From a virus, in IMG/VR virus record IMGVR_UViG_3300042507_003714, positions 1-22,766 of that record: DNA of 22,766 bases; one strand, written 5' to 3'. Made by a program: the position numbers and the translations under genes. This document shows, in pieces, positions 14,951-20,107 of the stretch. The first letter of the stretch is position 1, and each line of letters begins with the position of its first letter. The notes beneath the pieces are model-generated. The model ran no database searches, was not told the DNA's origin, and was given only the letters and a program-made list of their open reading frames with translations.

Positions 14951-15787
14951 ATGGTAAATGTTATAGGAATTGTTGGTCAAGGTTTTGTTGGTAGTGCAGT
15001 TAAACAAGGAATGGAGAATCATTTTAAGATAGAGACGTTCGATATTCTTCCTGAAAAATCCACAACAAATAGTTTAGAAGAACTTTATAATAAAACCGAT
15101 TTGATATTTGTGTGTTTACCAACTCCGATGAAGAAGTCGGGGGAATGCGATACAAAGATAGTAGATTCTGTTTTTTCTCAACTCAATCAGATGGGTAATG
15201 GAAAAATTGTTGTATTGAAATCAACAGTACCACCAGGAACTTGTAAGTTATTTCAAGAAAAATATCCGAATATAAATCTTATTTTTAATCCAGAGTTTTT
15301 AACAGAAGCAAACGCTATAATGGACTTCATTAACCAAGATAGAATAGTTTTGGGTGGTAATAATGGATTAACAGAGACGGCCGATATGTTCAGAAGGGCA
15401 TTTCCATTTATTCCAATAGTACAGACAAGTTCAGATGTTGCGGAGATGGTTAAGTACGTTGCTAACTGTTTCCTATCCGTTAAGGTTGTATTCGCAAATC
15501 AATTGTTTGATGTTTGTTCTTCTGCTGGTATCAATTATGATGAGGTCGTCGGTATATCAAAATTAGATAAACGGCTTGGATTAAGTCATTGGAAAGTACC
15601 AGGACCAGATGGAGATAGAGGTTATGGTGGTCATTGTTTTCCGAAAGATATGTCTGCGTTCTTAAAGTTTGGTGAAAATAATGGAGTAAATCTTTCTTTG
15701 ATAAAAGAATCGATTGACTACAACAATATAGTCCGTAAAAACAGAGATTGGGAAACTATGATAGGAAGAGCTGTATCAGATGAATAA
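14951..15787 (+). CDS. UDP-glucose/GDP-mannose 6-dehydrogenase family, short form
   Basis: A 278-residue member of the UDP-sugar 6-dehydrogenase family. GQGFVG at 9-14 binds NAD, FVCLPTP (53-59) and STVPPGT (91-97) line the NAD site, NPEFLTEANA (113-122) begins the central domain, EMVKYVANCF (165-174) holds the conserved Lys168, and GYGGHCFPKD (224-233) holds catalytic Cys229. Full enzymes (about 390-450 residues) continue with a C-terminal UDP-binding domain of roughly 100 residues; here the protein stops soon after the central helices. All catalytic residues are present. It would oxidise a UDP-hexose to a uronic acid, or be altered in specificity. It closes the sugar cluster before a 57-base gap. 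Confidence 0.88.
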   Translation: MVNVIGIVGQGFVGSAVKQGMENHFKIETFDILPEKSTTNSLEELYNKTDLIFVCLPTPMKKSGECDTKIVDSVFSQLNQMGNGKIVVLKSTVPPGTCKLFQEKYPNINLIFNPEFLTEANAIMDFINQDRIVLGGNNGLTETADMFRRAFPFIPIVQTSSDVAEMVKYVANCFLSVKVVFANQLFDVCSSAGINYDEVVGISKLDKRLGLSHWKVPGPDGDRGYGGHCFPKDMSAFLKFGENNGVNLSLIKESIDYNNIVRKNRDWETMIGRAVSDE

Positions 15788-15801
15788 TCTGAATTAATGT
15801 C

Positions 15802-15812
15802 ATATTTATATT
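15802..15812 (+). promoter_or_regulatory. AT-rich promoter-like word before the DUF5856 gene
   Basis: ATATTTAT (15802-15809) runs into TATATT (15807-15812) about 33 bases before the start at 15845, in one of only four real gaps in the window. ATATTTAT also occurs in the gaps at 3034-3041 and 20041-20048. No convincing -35 box lies at the right distance. It may be a -10 region or a phage-specific promoter. Tentative. Confidence 0.3.
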
Positions 15813-15844
15813 TACAGTCAAGTCAATTATTATTGGAGATTAAA

Positions 15845-16201
15845 ATGCACGAAGTAGCAAGTAAACTTATAGAAGTTCACAATCAATTGAAGTTCTTTCA
15901 TTGGCAAACAACATCATATGCAAGACATCAAGCTTACGGTGGTGCTTATGATGCACTTACACCACTCATTGATAACTTTGTAGAAGTAATGATGGGTAAG
16001 TATGGCCGTGTTCCTGCACTCCCAATGAAGGTTTACAATCGTAATGAAAAGGATTGTATGACATTTATTGACGAAACAATTGCATACCTCCTACTTCTCT
16101 CAAACGGATTAAATCCCCAAACAGATACAGACCTCCTTAATATTCGTGACGAGATGGTATCTGAATTCAACAAATTGAAATATCTACTTACATTGAAGTA
16201 A
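15845..16201 (+). CDS. DUF5856 protein, ferritin/Dps-like helical fold
   Basis: A 118-residue helical protein. I start it at ATG 15845 with GGAGA at 15835-15839; an in-frame ATG at 15797 lies in the promoter-like gap and is not used. The sequence has QLKFFHWQTTSYARHQAYGG near residues 13-32, VEVMMGKYGRVP, and a C-terminal TDLLNIRDEMVSEFNKLKYL, the layout of the DUF5856 family of T4-like phages. The H-W-x-T and E/H positions resemble Dps or ferritin-like helical proteins, but I cannot show a full metal site. Its role is unknown; stress protection of phage DNA or a virion function are guesses. It begins a block of small phage genes and probably a new transcript. Confidence 0.8.
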   Translation: MHEVASKLIEVHNQLKFFHWQTTSYARHQAYGGAYDALTPLIDNFVEVMMGKYGRVPALPMKVYNRNEKDCMTFIDETIAYLLLLSNGLNPQTDTDLLNIRDEMVSEFNKLKYLLTLK

Positions 16202-16220
16202 AATAATAAAAAGGTGATGT

Positions 16221-16409
16221 ATGAATACAGAAACACAAACACAGGAAACACAACAATCACAAGGTCTTGGTGATACTATTGCAAAGGTTACAAATGCTCT
16301 TGGTATAGATAAACTCGCAGAAGAAGTTGCTCAAGCTATGGGTAAAGAAGATTGTGGTTGTAACAAGAGACGCAAAAAATTAAATGAAATGTTTCCTTAT
16401 AAAAAGTGA
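16221..16409 (+). CDS. Small phage protein with C-terminal CGC motif
   Basis: A 62-residue protein with a strong ribosome-binding site (AAGGTGA at 16211-16217). Residues 1-14 are Gln/Thr-rich and disordered-looking; then GLGDTIAKVTNALGIDKLAE forms an amphipathic helix and the end reads DCGCNKRRKKLNEMFPYKK. The GLGDTI..T...GI / CGC..R...LN..FPY arrangement is one I know from small uncharacterised proteins in many large phages. The CGC and basic stretch could bind metal or nucleic acid. Function unknown. It sits between the DUF5856 and Nudix genes. Confidence 0.8.
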   Translation: MNTETQTQETQQSQGLGDTIAKVTNALGIDKLAEEVAQAMGKEDCGCNKRRKKLNEMFPYKK

Positions 16410-16426
16410 AATAGATATAGAGAATA

Positions 16427-16858
16427 ATGCAAAAAATAAATAAAATAACACCAGAAGAATTGTCTGCAATTAAAAAACCAGCCGCTTCTGGTGTTTTAGT
16501 TATGACACATGACGGACAGTTTCTTCTAACGAAAAGAAATTCTAAAGCACATTATCTTGGAGGTTATTGGTCTGTTCCTTCAGGTGAATCAAATGTAAAT
16601 GAATTAGAATCACTTGAAGATTGTGCTAGAAGAGAATTTTTTGAAGAAACAACACATGAAATACCAAAATCAGAAAAATTGCTTTGTTTGGATAGATACT
16701 ATGCAGATAACAGATTATACTTTCTTTTTTTATATAAAACAAAGAAAAAATTCTTTGTAAAGATAGACTGGGAACATGAAGATGTCAACTGGTTTACAAA
16801 AGAAAATCTACCAAGTCCAATTGCACCCCAAATATTGGATGCAATTTCTAAATTGTAA
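16427..16858 (+). CDS. Nudix hydrolase
   Basis: A 143-residue Nudix enzyme. The domain begins at ASGVLVMTHDGQFLLTKR, then GGYWSVPSG (45-53), and the Nudix box with Gly53, Glu61, Arg69-Glu70 and Glu73-Glu74 (ARREFFEETT). The metal-binding REFFEE core is intact. Relative to the consensus G-x5-E-x7-RE, the first spacing is x7, and the last Gly is Thr. These enzymes cleave nucleoside diphosphates linked to another group: NDP-sugars, oxidised dNTPs, ADP-ribose, NAD or mRNA caps. Given the neighbouring sugar cluster an NDP-sugar substrate is possible, but nothing in the sequence fixes it. The ribosome-binding site is weak. Confidence 0.88.
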   Translation: MQKINKITPEELSAIKKPAASGVLVMTHDGQFLLTKRNSKAHYLGGYWSVPSGESNVNELESLEDCARREFFEETTHEIPKSEKLLCLDRYYADNRLYFLFLYKTKKKFFVKIDWEHEDVNWFTKENLPSPIAPQILDAISKL

Positions 16859-16869
16859 TACTTATTAGT

Positions 16870-17208
16870 ATGAAAACAAAACTAAAATATAAAGAAATTA
16901 AAGAAGCAGACTACATCATAAAAATGATGGAGGATGTCTTTGGCCACCGTGTAACTTCGTGGAATCCGGCTGATACTGCTCGTCTAAAAGGTAAAATAAA
17001 TCAACCTATTTCGGACAAAGAAAAGGAATCGTTTGTTGCTGTAGTAGAGCCATTAATGAATAAAAAATCACTTATACCGAAAAAGAAAGATACATTCTTA
17101 GATTCTTTTCTTGACTTGGACACACGAGTATCTCAAAAAGATTTTGAGACCACAACAGATCCAGATGCAGAAGAGATGGAGAAACTTCTTGGTATAGATT
17201 TAACATAA
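16870..17208 (+). CDS. Hypothetical phage protein, 112 residues
   Basis: Not recognised. A 112-residue, charged, mostly helical soluble protein: a Lys-rich start (KLKYKEIKEADYIIKMMEDV), a middle with NPADTARLKGKINQPIS, and a tail rich in Asp/Glu ending LLGIDLT. No cysteine, signal peptide or membrane segment. It lies 11 bases after the Nudix gene without a clear ribosome-binding site, and its stop shares one base with the next start (TAATG), so it is likely translated together with the acidic phage-motif protein that follows. It could be a small virion or scaffold-related protein; that is a guess from context only. Confidence 0.75.
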   Translation: MKTKLKYKEIKEADYIIKMMEDVFGHRVTSWNPADTARLKGKINQPISDKEKESFVAVVEPLMNKKSLIPKKKDTFLDSFLDLDTRVSQKDFETTTDPDAEEMEKLLGIDLT

Positions 17209-17987
17209 TGAATTTTGAAAATAACGATATAATTACTATATTAGAAAAATGGTCGAACAAATATAAACGTTCAATAGATTGTTCTAACCCCAAAGGTTTT
17301 TCTCAAAAAGCACATTGTGCTGGCAGAAAAAAGAGAAAACGTGGTGGTAAAACTAAATCAAGACCGGTAGAATCTTTACAGGAGAAAACAATGAGTGAGA
17401 AAAAGGATTTCATCATGACTGAAATTGAAAAGGCAATATCAAGAGAAGTTGCAAAGAAAAATATCAGACAATCTAGTAAGAATTTGTACGAGGCAGTATC
17501 TGCAGCAACAAAAGTTCTAAATGAAAATTCATCTGAAAAGAAGAAAAATCTTGCAGAATCTCTCATTGTTGTTGCGGAGAAAAAGTTGAAAGAAGATTAT
17601 GATGAACTAGACTCTATTGATAGTTGTAATTGTGGTGAAGGTGAAGGTGAAATGTTTAAAGCCCAACTACTATCAATCATTTCAAATGCAGAAAAATTAT
17701 ATCACATGATTGATGATGAAGATCAATTTGAAGATTGGCTACAATCAAAGGTAACAATTGCAGAAGATTATTTGAGAGCAATTTATAGTTATCTTACCTA
17801 TTCAAACGGTGGTGACTTAGAAGACGAAGATTGGGATGGTGACGGTGATTGGGATGATGTTGATGATGAAGATTGGGACGAAGAATCTTTTGATGATGAT
17901 GGAATGGACGTTGGTGTTCCAAATTACGATGAAGCACTCGACGCAGACGTAGATGACGATGAAATCTTCGAAAATAAAAAGAGGTAA
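17208..17987 (+). CDS. Phage protein with SIDCSNPKGFSQKAHC motif and acidic tail
   Basis: A 259-residue protein of three parts. Residues 22-43 hold the SIDCSNPKGFSQKAHC motif with a basic run after it (GRKKRKRGGK), a short module seen in many large phages and often fused to structural or protease-like proteins. Residues 62-205 are helical, including MFKAQLLSIISNAEKLYHMI and WLQSKVTIAEDYLRAIYSYL, a helical pair I associate with phage core or structural proteins. Residues about 210-253 are an acidic Asp/Trp-rich tail with repeated EDWD/GDWD units. ATG 17391 (Met62) has its own strong ribosome-binding site, so a shorter 198-residue product is likely. The function is unknown; an assembly or scaffold role is inference. 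Confidence 0.82.
   Translation: MNFENNDIITILEKWSNKYKRSIDCSNPKGFSQKAHCAGRKKRKRGGKTKSRPVESLQEKTMSEKKDFIMTEIEKAISREVAKKNIRQSSKNLYEAVSAATKVLNENSSEKKKNLAESLIVVAEKKLKEDYDELDSIDSCNCGEGEGEMFKAQLLSIISNAEKLYHMIDDEDQFEDWLQSKVTIAEDYLRAIYSYLTYSNGGDLEDEDWDGDGDWDDVDDEDWDEESFDDDGMDVGVPNYDEALDADVDDDEIFENKKR
17380..17393 (+). promoter_or_regulatory. Internal ribosome-binding site and start (Met62)
   Basis: AGGAG at 17380-17384 is 6 bases before an in-frame ATG at 17391, better than the signal at the upstream start 17208. It falls exactly between the basic phage motif and the helical part, so it would make a product lacking the SIDCSNPKGF module. Confidence 0.55.
17829..17878 (+). repeat. Short in-frame repeats coding an acidic DWD tail
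   Basis: GATTGGGA occurs at 17829-17836, 17847-17854 and 17871-17878, spaced 18 and 24 bases, all in frame, producing repeated DWD units within a run of Asp and Glu. Likely a local expansion; it might bind calcium, but a defined loop is not clear. Confidence 0.6.
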
Positions 17988-17989
17988 TA

Positions 17990-18193
17990 ATGTATCAACC
18001 ACCATTCATGTTTGTAAATGATTGGTCTCTTTCCTATAATGGAAAAACTCTAAACATATCAAAAGAAGATTTAGAAAATTACAGAGAAAATGGTTTATCG
18101 GACGATGAAATAAAGTCTATAGCATTTTCTTATCTTTCTAAACAAGGATTTTTTGATTTTGATAAACCGATAGGCTCAAGTGATGAACTTTAA
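17990..18193 (+). CDS. Hypothetical phage protein, 67 residues
   Basis: Not recognised. A 67-residue soluble protein with AGAGGTAA just before ATG 17990 and two bases after the previous stop. It has an aromatic N-terminus (MYQPPFMFVNDWSLSYNGK) and a small helical region with ENYRENGLSDDEIKSIAFSY, which looks like a helix-turn-helix-sized unit but without DNA-binding features I can defend. The length, tight packing and good start support a real gene. It overlaps the next gene by 11 bases. Confidence 0.7.
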   Translation: MYQPPFMFVNDWSLSYNGKTLNISKEDLENYRENGLSDDEIKSIAFSYLSKQGFFDFDKPIGSSDEL

Positions 18194-18464
18194 TACTAGA
18201 ACTGTATTAGATTTATTCATACTAGACCCAGATTTAGAAATAGTTATTTCTGCACTGGTCGAGGGTGAAAAAATTCTGTGGGATGATTTAAACAATACCA
18301 GTCAGAATGATTTTGTACGTTCTGTTATACCACTCGTTAAAGACGAGTTAAAATTTTATATGAAAACTCGCGTTCATAGACTAAAATTGGGATTTCTTAA
18401 AAAAATGGTAGACTTAGATAAGGTTGACTATTATCATCTTATCCCTGCGGTGGCAAAAATATAG
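18183..18464 (+). CDS. Hypothetical phage protein, 93 residues
   Basis: Not recognised. A 93-residue helical protein from ATG 18183; a GTG directly before it (18180) is an alternative start. It reads RTVLDLFILDPDLEIVISAL, then KDELKFYMKTRVHRLKLGFL, a long charged helix. No cysteine, signal or membrane segment. It overlaps the previous gene by 11 bases and is followed by a 36-base gap with promoter-like sequence, so it probably closes this transcript. Length and overlap pattern support it as real; no function can be given. Confidence 0.68.
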   Translation: MNFNTRTVLDLFILDPDLEIVISALVEGEKILWDDLNNTSQNDFVRSVIPLVKDELKFYMKTRVHRLKLGFLKKMVDLDKVDYYHLIPAVAKI

Positions 18465-18494
18465 TTTGGAAATCTCGAAAAAGTTTCGTATATT
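18465..18494 (+). promoter_or_regulatory. Candidate promoter with very short or no leader
   Basis: TTTGGA at 18465-18470 is followed after 18 bases by TATATT at 18489-18494, itself part of TTTCGTATATT (18484-18494), identical to 3022-3032. CGAAA (18476-18480) and TTTCG (18484-18488) form a small inverted repeat around AAG. If TATATT is the -10, transcription would begin at about the ATG at 18501. Confidence 0.35.
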
Positions 18495-18500
18495 AGTGTT

Positions 18501-18872
18501 ATGAAAAATTTACTACTAAATAGAATCCGCCAAGGAGAGTTCAATCCTTCTCCTACAATCCAACAAACTATTGATTCACTCAATAAGTCTTATTCTCGTG
18601 CAAAGAAAACGGTAGAACGTATGCACGGTAATGATGAGATAACTCTTGAGGAATCAATGACACGGGAGTTTCGTTATTACAGTACGGAAATGCAACGTGC
18701 AAAACAAAAACAATTTGAAGATGAACAAAAGAAAATGTTTGAACTTCGTAAGGAGTTAAAAAGTATTTTTGGTATGGATGTTTGGGATGAGGTGATTCTA
18801 AACTATGAATTTGAGACACTAGAACAATTTTATGATTGTGTAAAATCACACATAAGGAATAATCATGATTAA
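18501..18872 (+). CDS. Hypothetical helical phage protein, 123 residues
   Basis: Not recognised. A 123-residue, strongly charged protein with a long helical or coiled-coil stretch in the middle (REFRYYSTEMQRAKQKQF then EDEQKKMFELRKELKSIFG). The C-terminus has an acidic-aromatic helix (LNYEFETLEQFYDCVKSHIR). No ribosome-binding site precedes ATG 18501, and the candidate -10 box ends only 6 bases upstream, so a leaderless message is possible. It overlaps a small membrane-protein gene by 8 bases. Confidence 0.75.
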   Translation: MKNLLLNRIRQGEFNPSPTIQQTIDSLNKSYSRAKKTVERMHGNDEITLEESMTREFRYYSTEMQRAKQKQFEDEQKKMFELRKELKSIFGMDVWDEVILNYEFETLEQFYDCVKSHIRNNHD

Positions 18873-19032
18873 AGATATTTTAGAGTTTATTATGACCGGT
18901 GTTATGGTAATCGTTGGCTATCTTTTGTATTTTATACTAGCGGCGATTGCAACGGTCTTGATTGGAATACCAATTGGTTTTGGAATACACATTATAAATG
19001 AAATGATAAAAACACTATTTAATGGAGCTTAA
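18865..19032 (+). CDS. Small membrane protein, 55 residues
   Basis: A short gene read directly from the sequence. ATG 18865 follows AAGGA at 18854-18858, overlaps the previous gene by 8 bases and ends at TAA 19030-19032, one base before the next start. The product begins MIKDILEFIMTGVMVIVGYL and has a strongly hydrophobic middle with LLYFILAAIATVLIGIPIGF (about residues 20-39), then a polar tail INEMIKTLFNGA. One long or two short membrane helices are likely. It also fills what would otherwise be a 161-base gap between coupled genes. Function unknown; small phage membrane proteins include lysis and superinfection-exclusion factors, but nothing here points to either. Confidence 0.75.
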   Translation: MIKDILEFIMTGVMVIVGYLLYFILAAIATVLIGIPIGFGIHIINEMIKTLFNGA

Positions 19033-19033
19033 T

Positions 19034-19378
19034 ATGAATCAAGAAAAACAATACCCAAGATACCGAACTTCAAAAGATTTAGATTTGAGATTTACACCAC
19101 AGATTTCTGTAATGGACTGTGCGTATCGTCACATAGTAAATGCATTCGGTCAACCAACTTTTTCATCTGATAATAATGACACGTTTGAAGGAACTGAACA
19201 ATGTTCTTGGCAAATTCAATTTGAAACAGGAGAACTTGTTTTGATTTCAGAAGAACGTGGATTTGGTGATCGTGAACATGACTACAAGACGAGTAAATCT
19301 TGGAAGGTAAATACCCATAGTAAAAATGCATATGAATGGGTGAAGCAAGCGATTCGTGATGCAAATCCAAATGGGTGA
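19034..19378 (+). CDS. Conserved-type phage protein of unknown function
   Basis: A 114-residue soluble protein. I choose ATG 19034, with GGAG at 19024-19027 6 bases upstream; ATG 19022 would overlap the membrane-protein gene by 11 bases. Residues 38-76 (FGQPTFSSDNNDTFEGTEQC, then WQIQFETGELVLIS) and the end (WKVNTHSKNAYEWVKQAI) follow a layout familiar from small phage and plasmid proteins: 'FG.P...' then 'W...F.DG....I' then 'W.I..HS..A...V'. I do not know a function for that family. It has one Cys in each half. The next gene starts 3 bases after its stop. Confidence 0.75.
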   Translation: MNQEKQYPRYRTSKDLDLRFTPQISVMDCAYRHIVNAFGQPTFSSDNNDTFEGTEQCSWQIQFETGELVLISEERGFGDREHDYKTSKSWKVNTHSKNAYEWVKQAIRDANPNG

Positions 19379-19381
19379 TAA

Positions 19382-20029
19382 ATGATACAACCAATAGTTC
19401 TGTATAGTTCAAATCACAACATTCTACGAACAAAGACAAAGCAATCCAATATTCAAAATGACCGAGAAAACTTGGAAAAATTAATCCAAGATATGAAAGA
19501 CACTCTCGAATCGGTTGGTGGTCTTGGTCTTGCCGCTAATCAACTTGGAAGAGACGAATCAGTTTGTCTTGTAAAGTTGGATAACAATATCATAACGATG
19601 ATAAATCCACAGATAGTAAGTAGTAATGGAGAAAAGAAAACATCAATCGAAGGTTGTCTTTCACTTCCTGATATTACTTCAAAGGTAGAACGTGATGAAA
19701 CAATATCGGTAAAGTTTATCAATCCAGATACCGAATGGTCTGAACAAGAAATGGAAATTGATTTTCCAAACTCTGTTATTGTTCAACACGAAATAGACCA
19801 TCTAAACGGTAAGTTGATGATTGATTATTTAACTCCACTACAAAAGAACTTGATAAACACCAAACTGAAAAAGGTTTCTCGTGGAAATGCGGATATTAAT
19901 TATGTTGGAATGGTTTGGCGAGACTCTCAAAGGAGTTGGTCTTTGGTTGGTACAATGGTAAAATTGATGGAATTTTATTCACAACATCAAGAAAAAGAAG
20001 AAAATAAAGAGGTGGCTACTGAAAAATAA
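19382..20029 (+). CDS. def: Peptide deformylase
   Basis: A 215-residue peptide deformylase with all three family motifs: GLGLAANQ (47-54, Gln54), EGCLS (90-94, metal ligand Cys92) and QHEIDH (135-140, ligands His136 and His140, catalytic Glu137). It removes the formyl group from the first Met of new proteins in the cytosol, using Fe2+ or similar. Phage-coded deformylases are known from marine T4-like phages, where they are thought to help turnover of host proteins. The C-terminal about 45 residues (after NADINYVG) are an extension rich in Glu/Lys. GGTGATAA precedes the start. The end of the gene forms one side of a hairpin with its stop in the loop. Confidence 0.95.
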   Translation: MIQPIVLYSSNHNILRTKTKQSNIQNDRENLEKLIQDMKDTLESVGGLGLAANQLGRDESVCLVKLDNNIITMINPQIVSSNGEKKTSIEGCLSLPDITSKVERDETISVKFINPDTEWSEQEMEIDFPNSVIVQHEIDHLNGKLMIDYLTPLQKNLINTKLKKVSRGNADINYVGMVWRDSQRSWSLVGTMVKLMEFYSQHQEKEENKEVATEK

Positions 20030-20040
20030 TTCGTAGCCAC
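20012..20040 (+). terminator. Hairpin across the deformylase stop, possible terminator
   Basis: GTGGCTAC (20012-20019) and GTAGCCAC (20033-20040) form a perfect 8-base stem with a 13-base loop that contains the TAA stop (20027-20029). The sequence after it (ATATTTATCT) is AT-rich but not a clean T run, so it is a weak intrinsic terminator or an mRNA end-stabilising hairpin. It separates deformylase from the secreted protein gene. Confidence 0.55.
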
Positions 20041-20054
20041 ATATTTATCTGTAA

Positions 20055-20085
20055 TTGGTTTCGGAAAGTTTTGTTGTTTTATATC
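20055..20085 (+). promoter_or_regulatory. Weak promoter-like region before the secreted protein
   Basis: In the 78-base gap, TTGGTT (20055-20060) and TATATC (20080-20085) are 19 bases apart, a poor sigma70-like match. ATATTTAT at 20041-20048 is shared with two other gaps. GAGGA at 20096-20100 is the ribosome-binding site of the gene at 20108. A new transcript is likely here by layout; the exact site is uncertain. Confidence 0.25.
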
Positions 20086-20107
20086 ACAACTTTTCGAGGA
20101 AATACAG

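Noticed and set aside
13949-15787. A complete capsule or O-antigen export operon
   Set aside because: No flippase, polymerase, chain-length regulator, polyprenyl-phosphate sugar transferase or ABC transporter is present; only soluble enzymes are seen.
15803-15810. Exact T4 late promoter word TATAAATA on the minus strand
   Set aside because: It would drive transcription leftward, antisense to the dehydrogenase, and no minus-strand gene exists in the window. In an AT-rich genome such an 8-mer is expected by chance.
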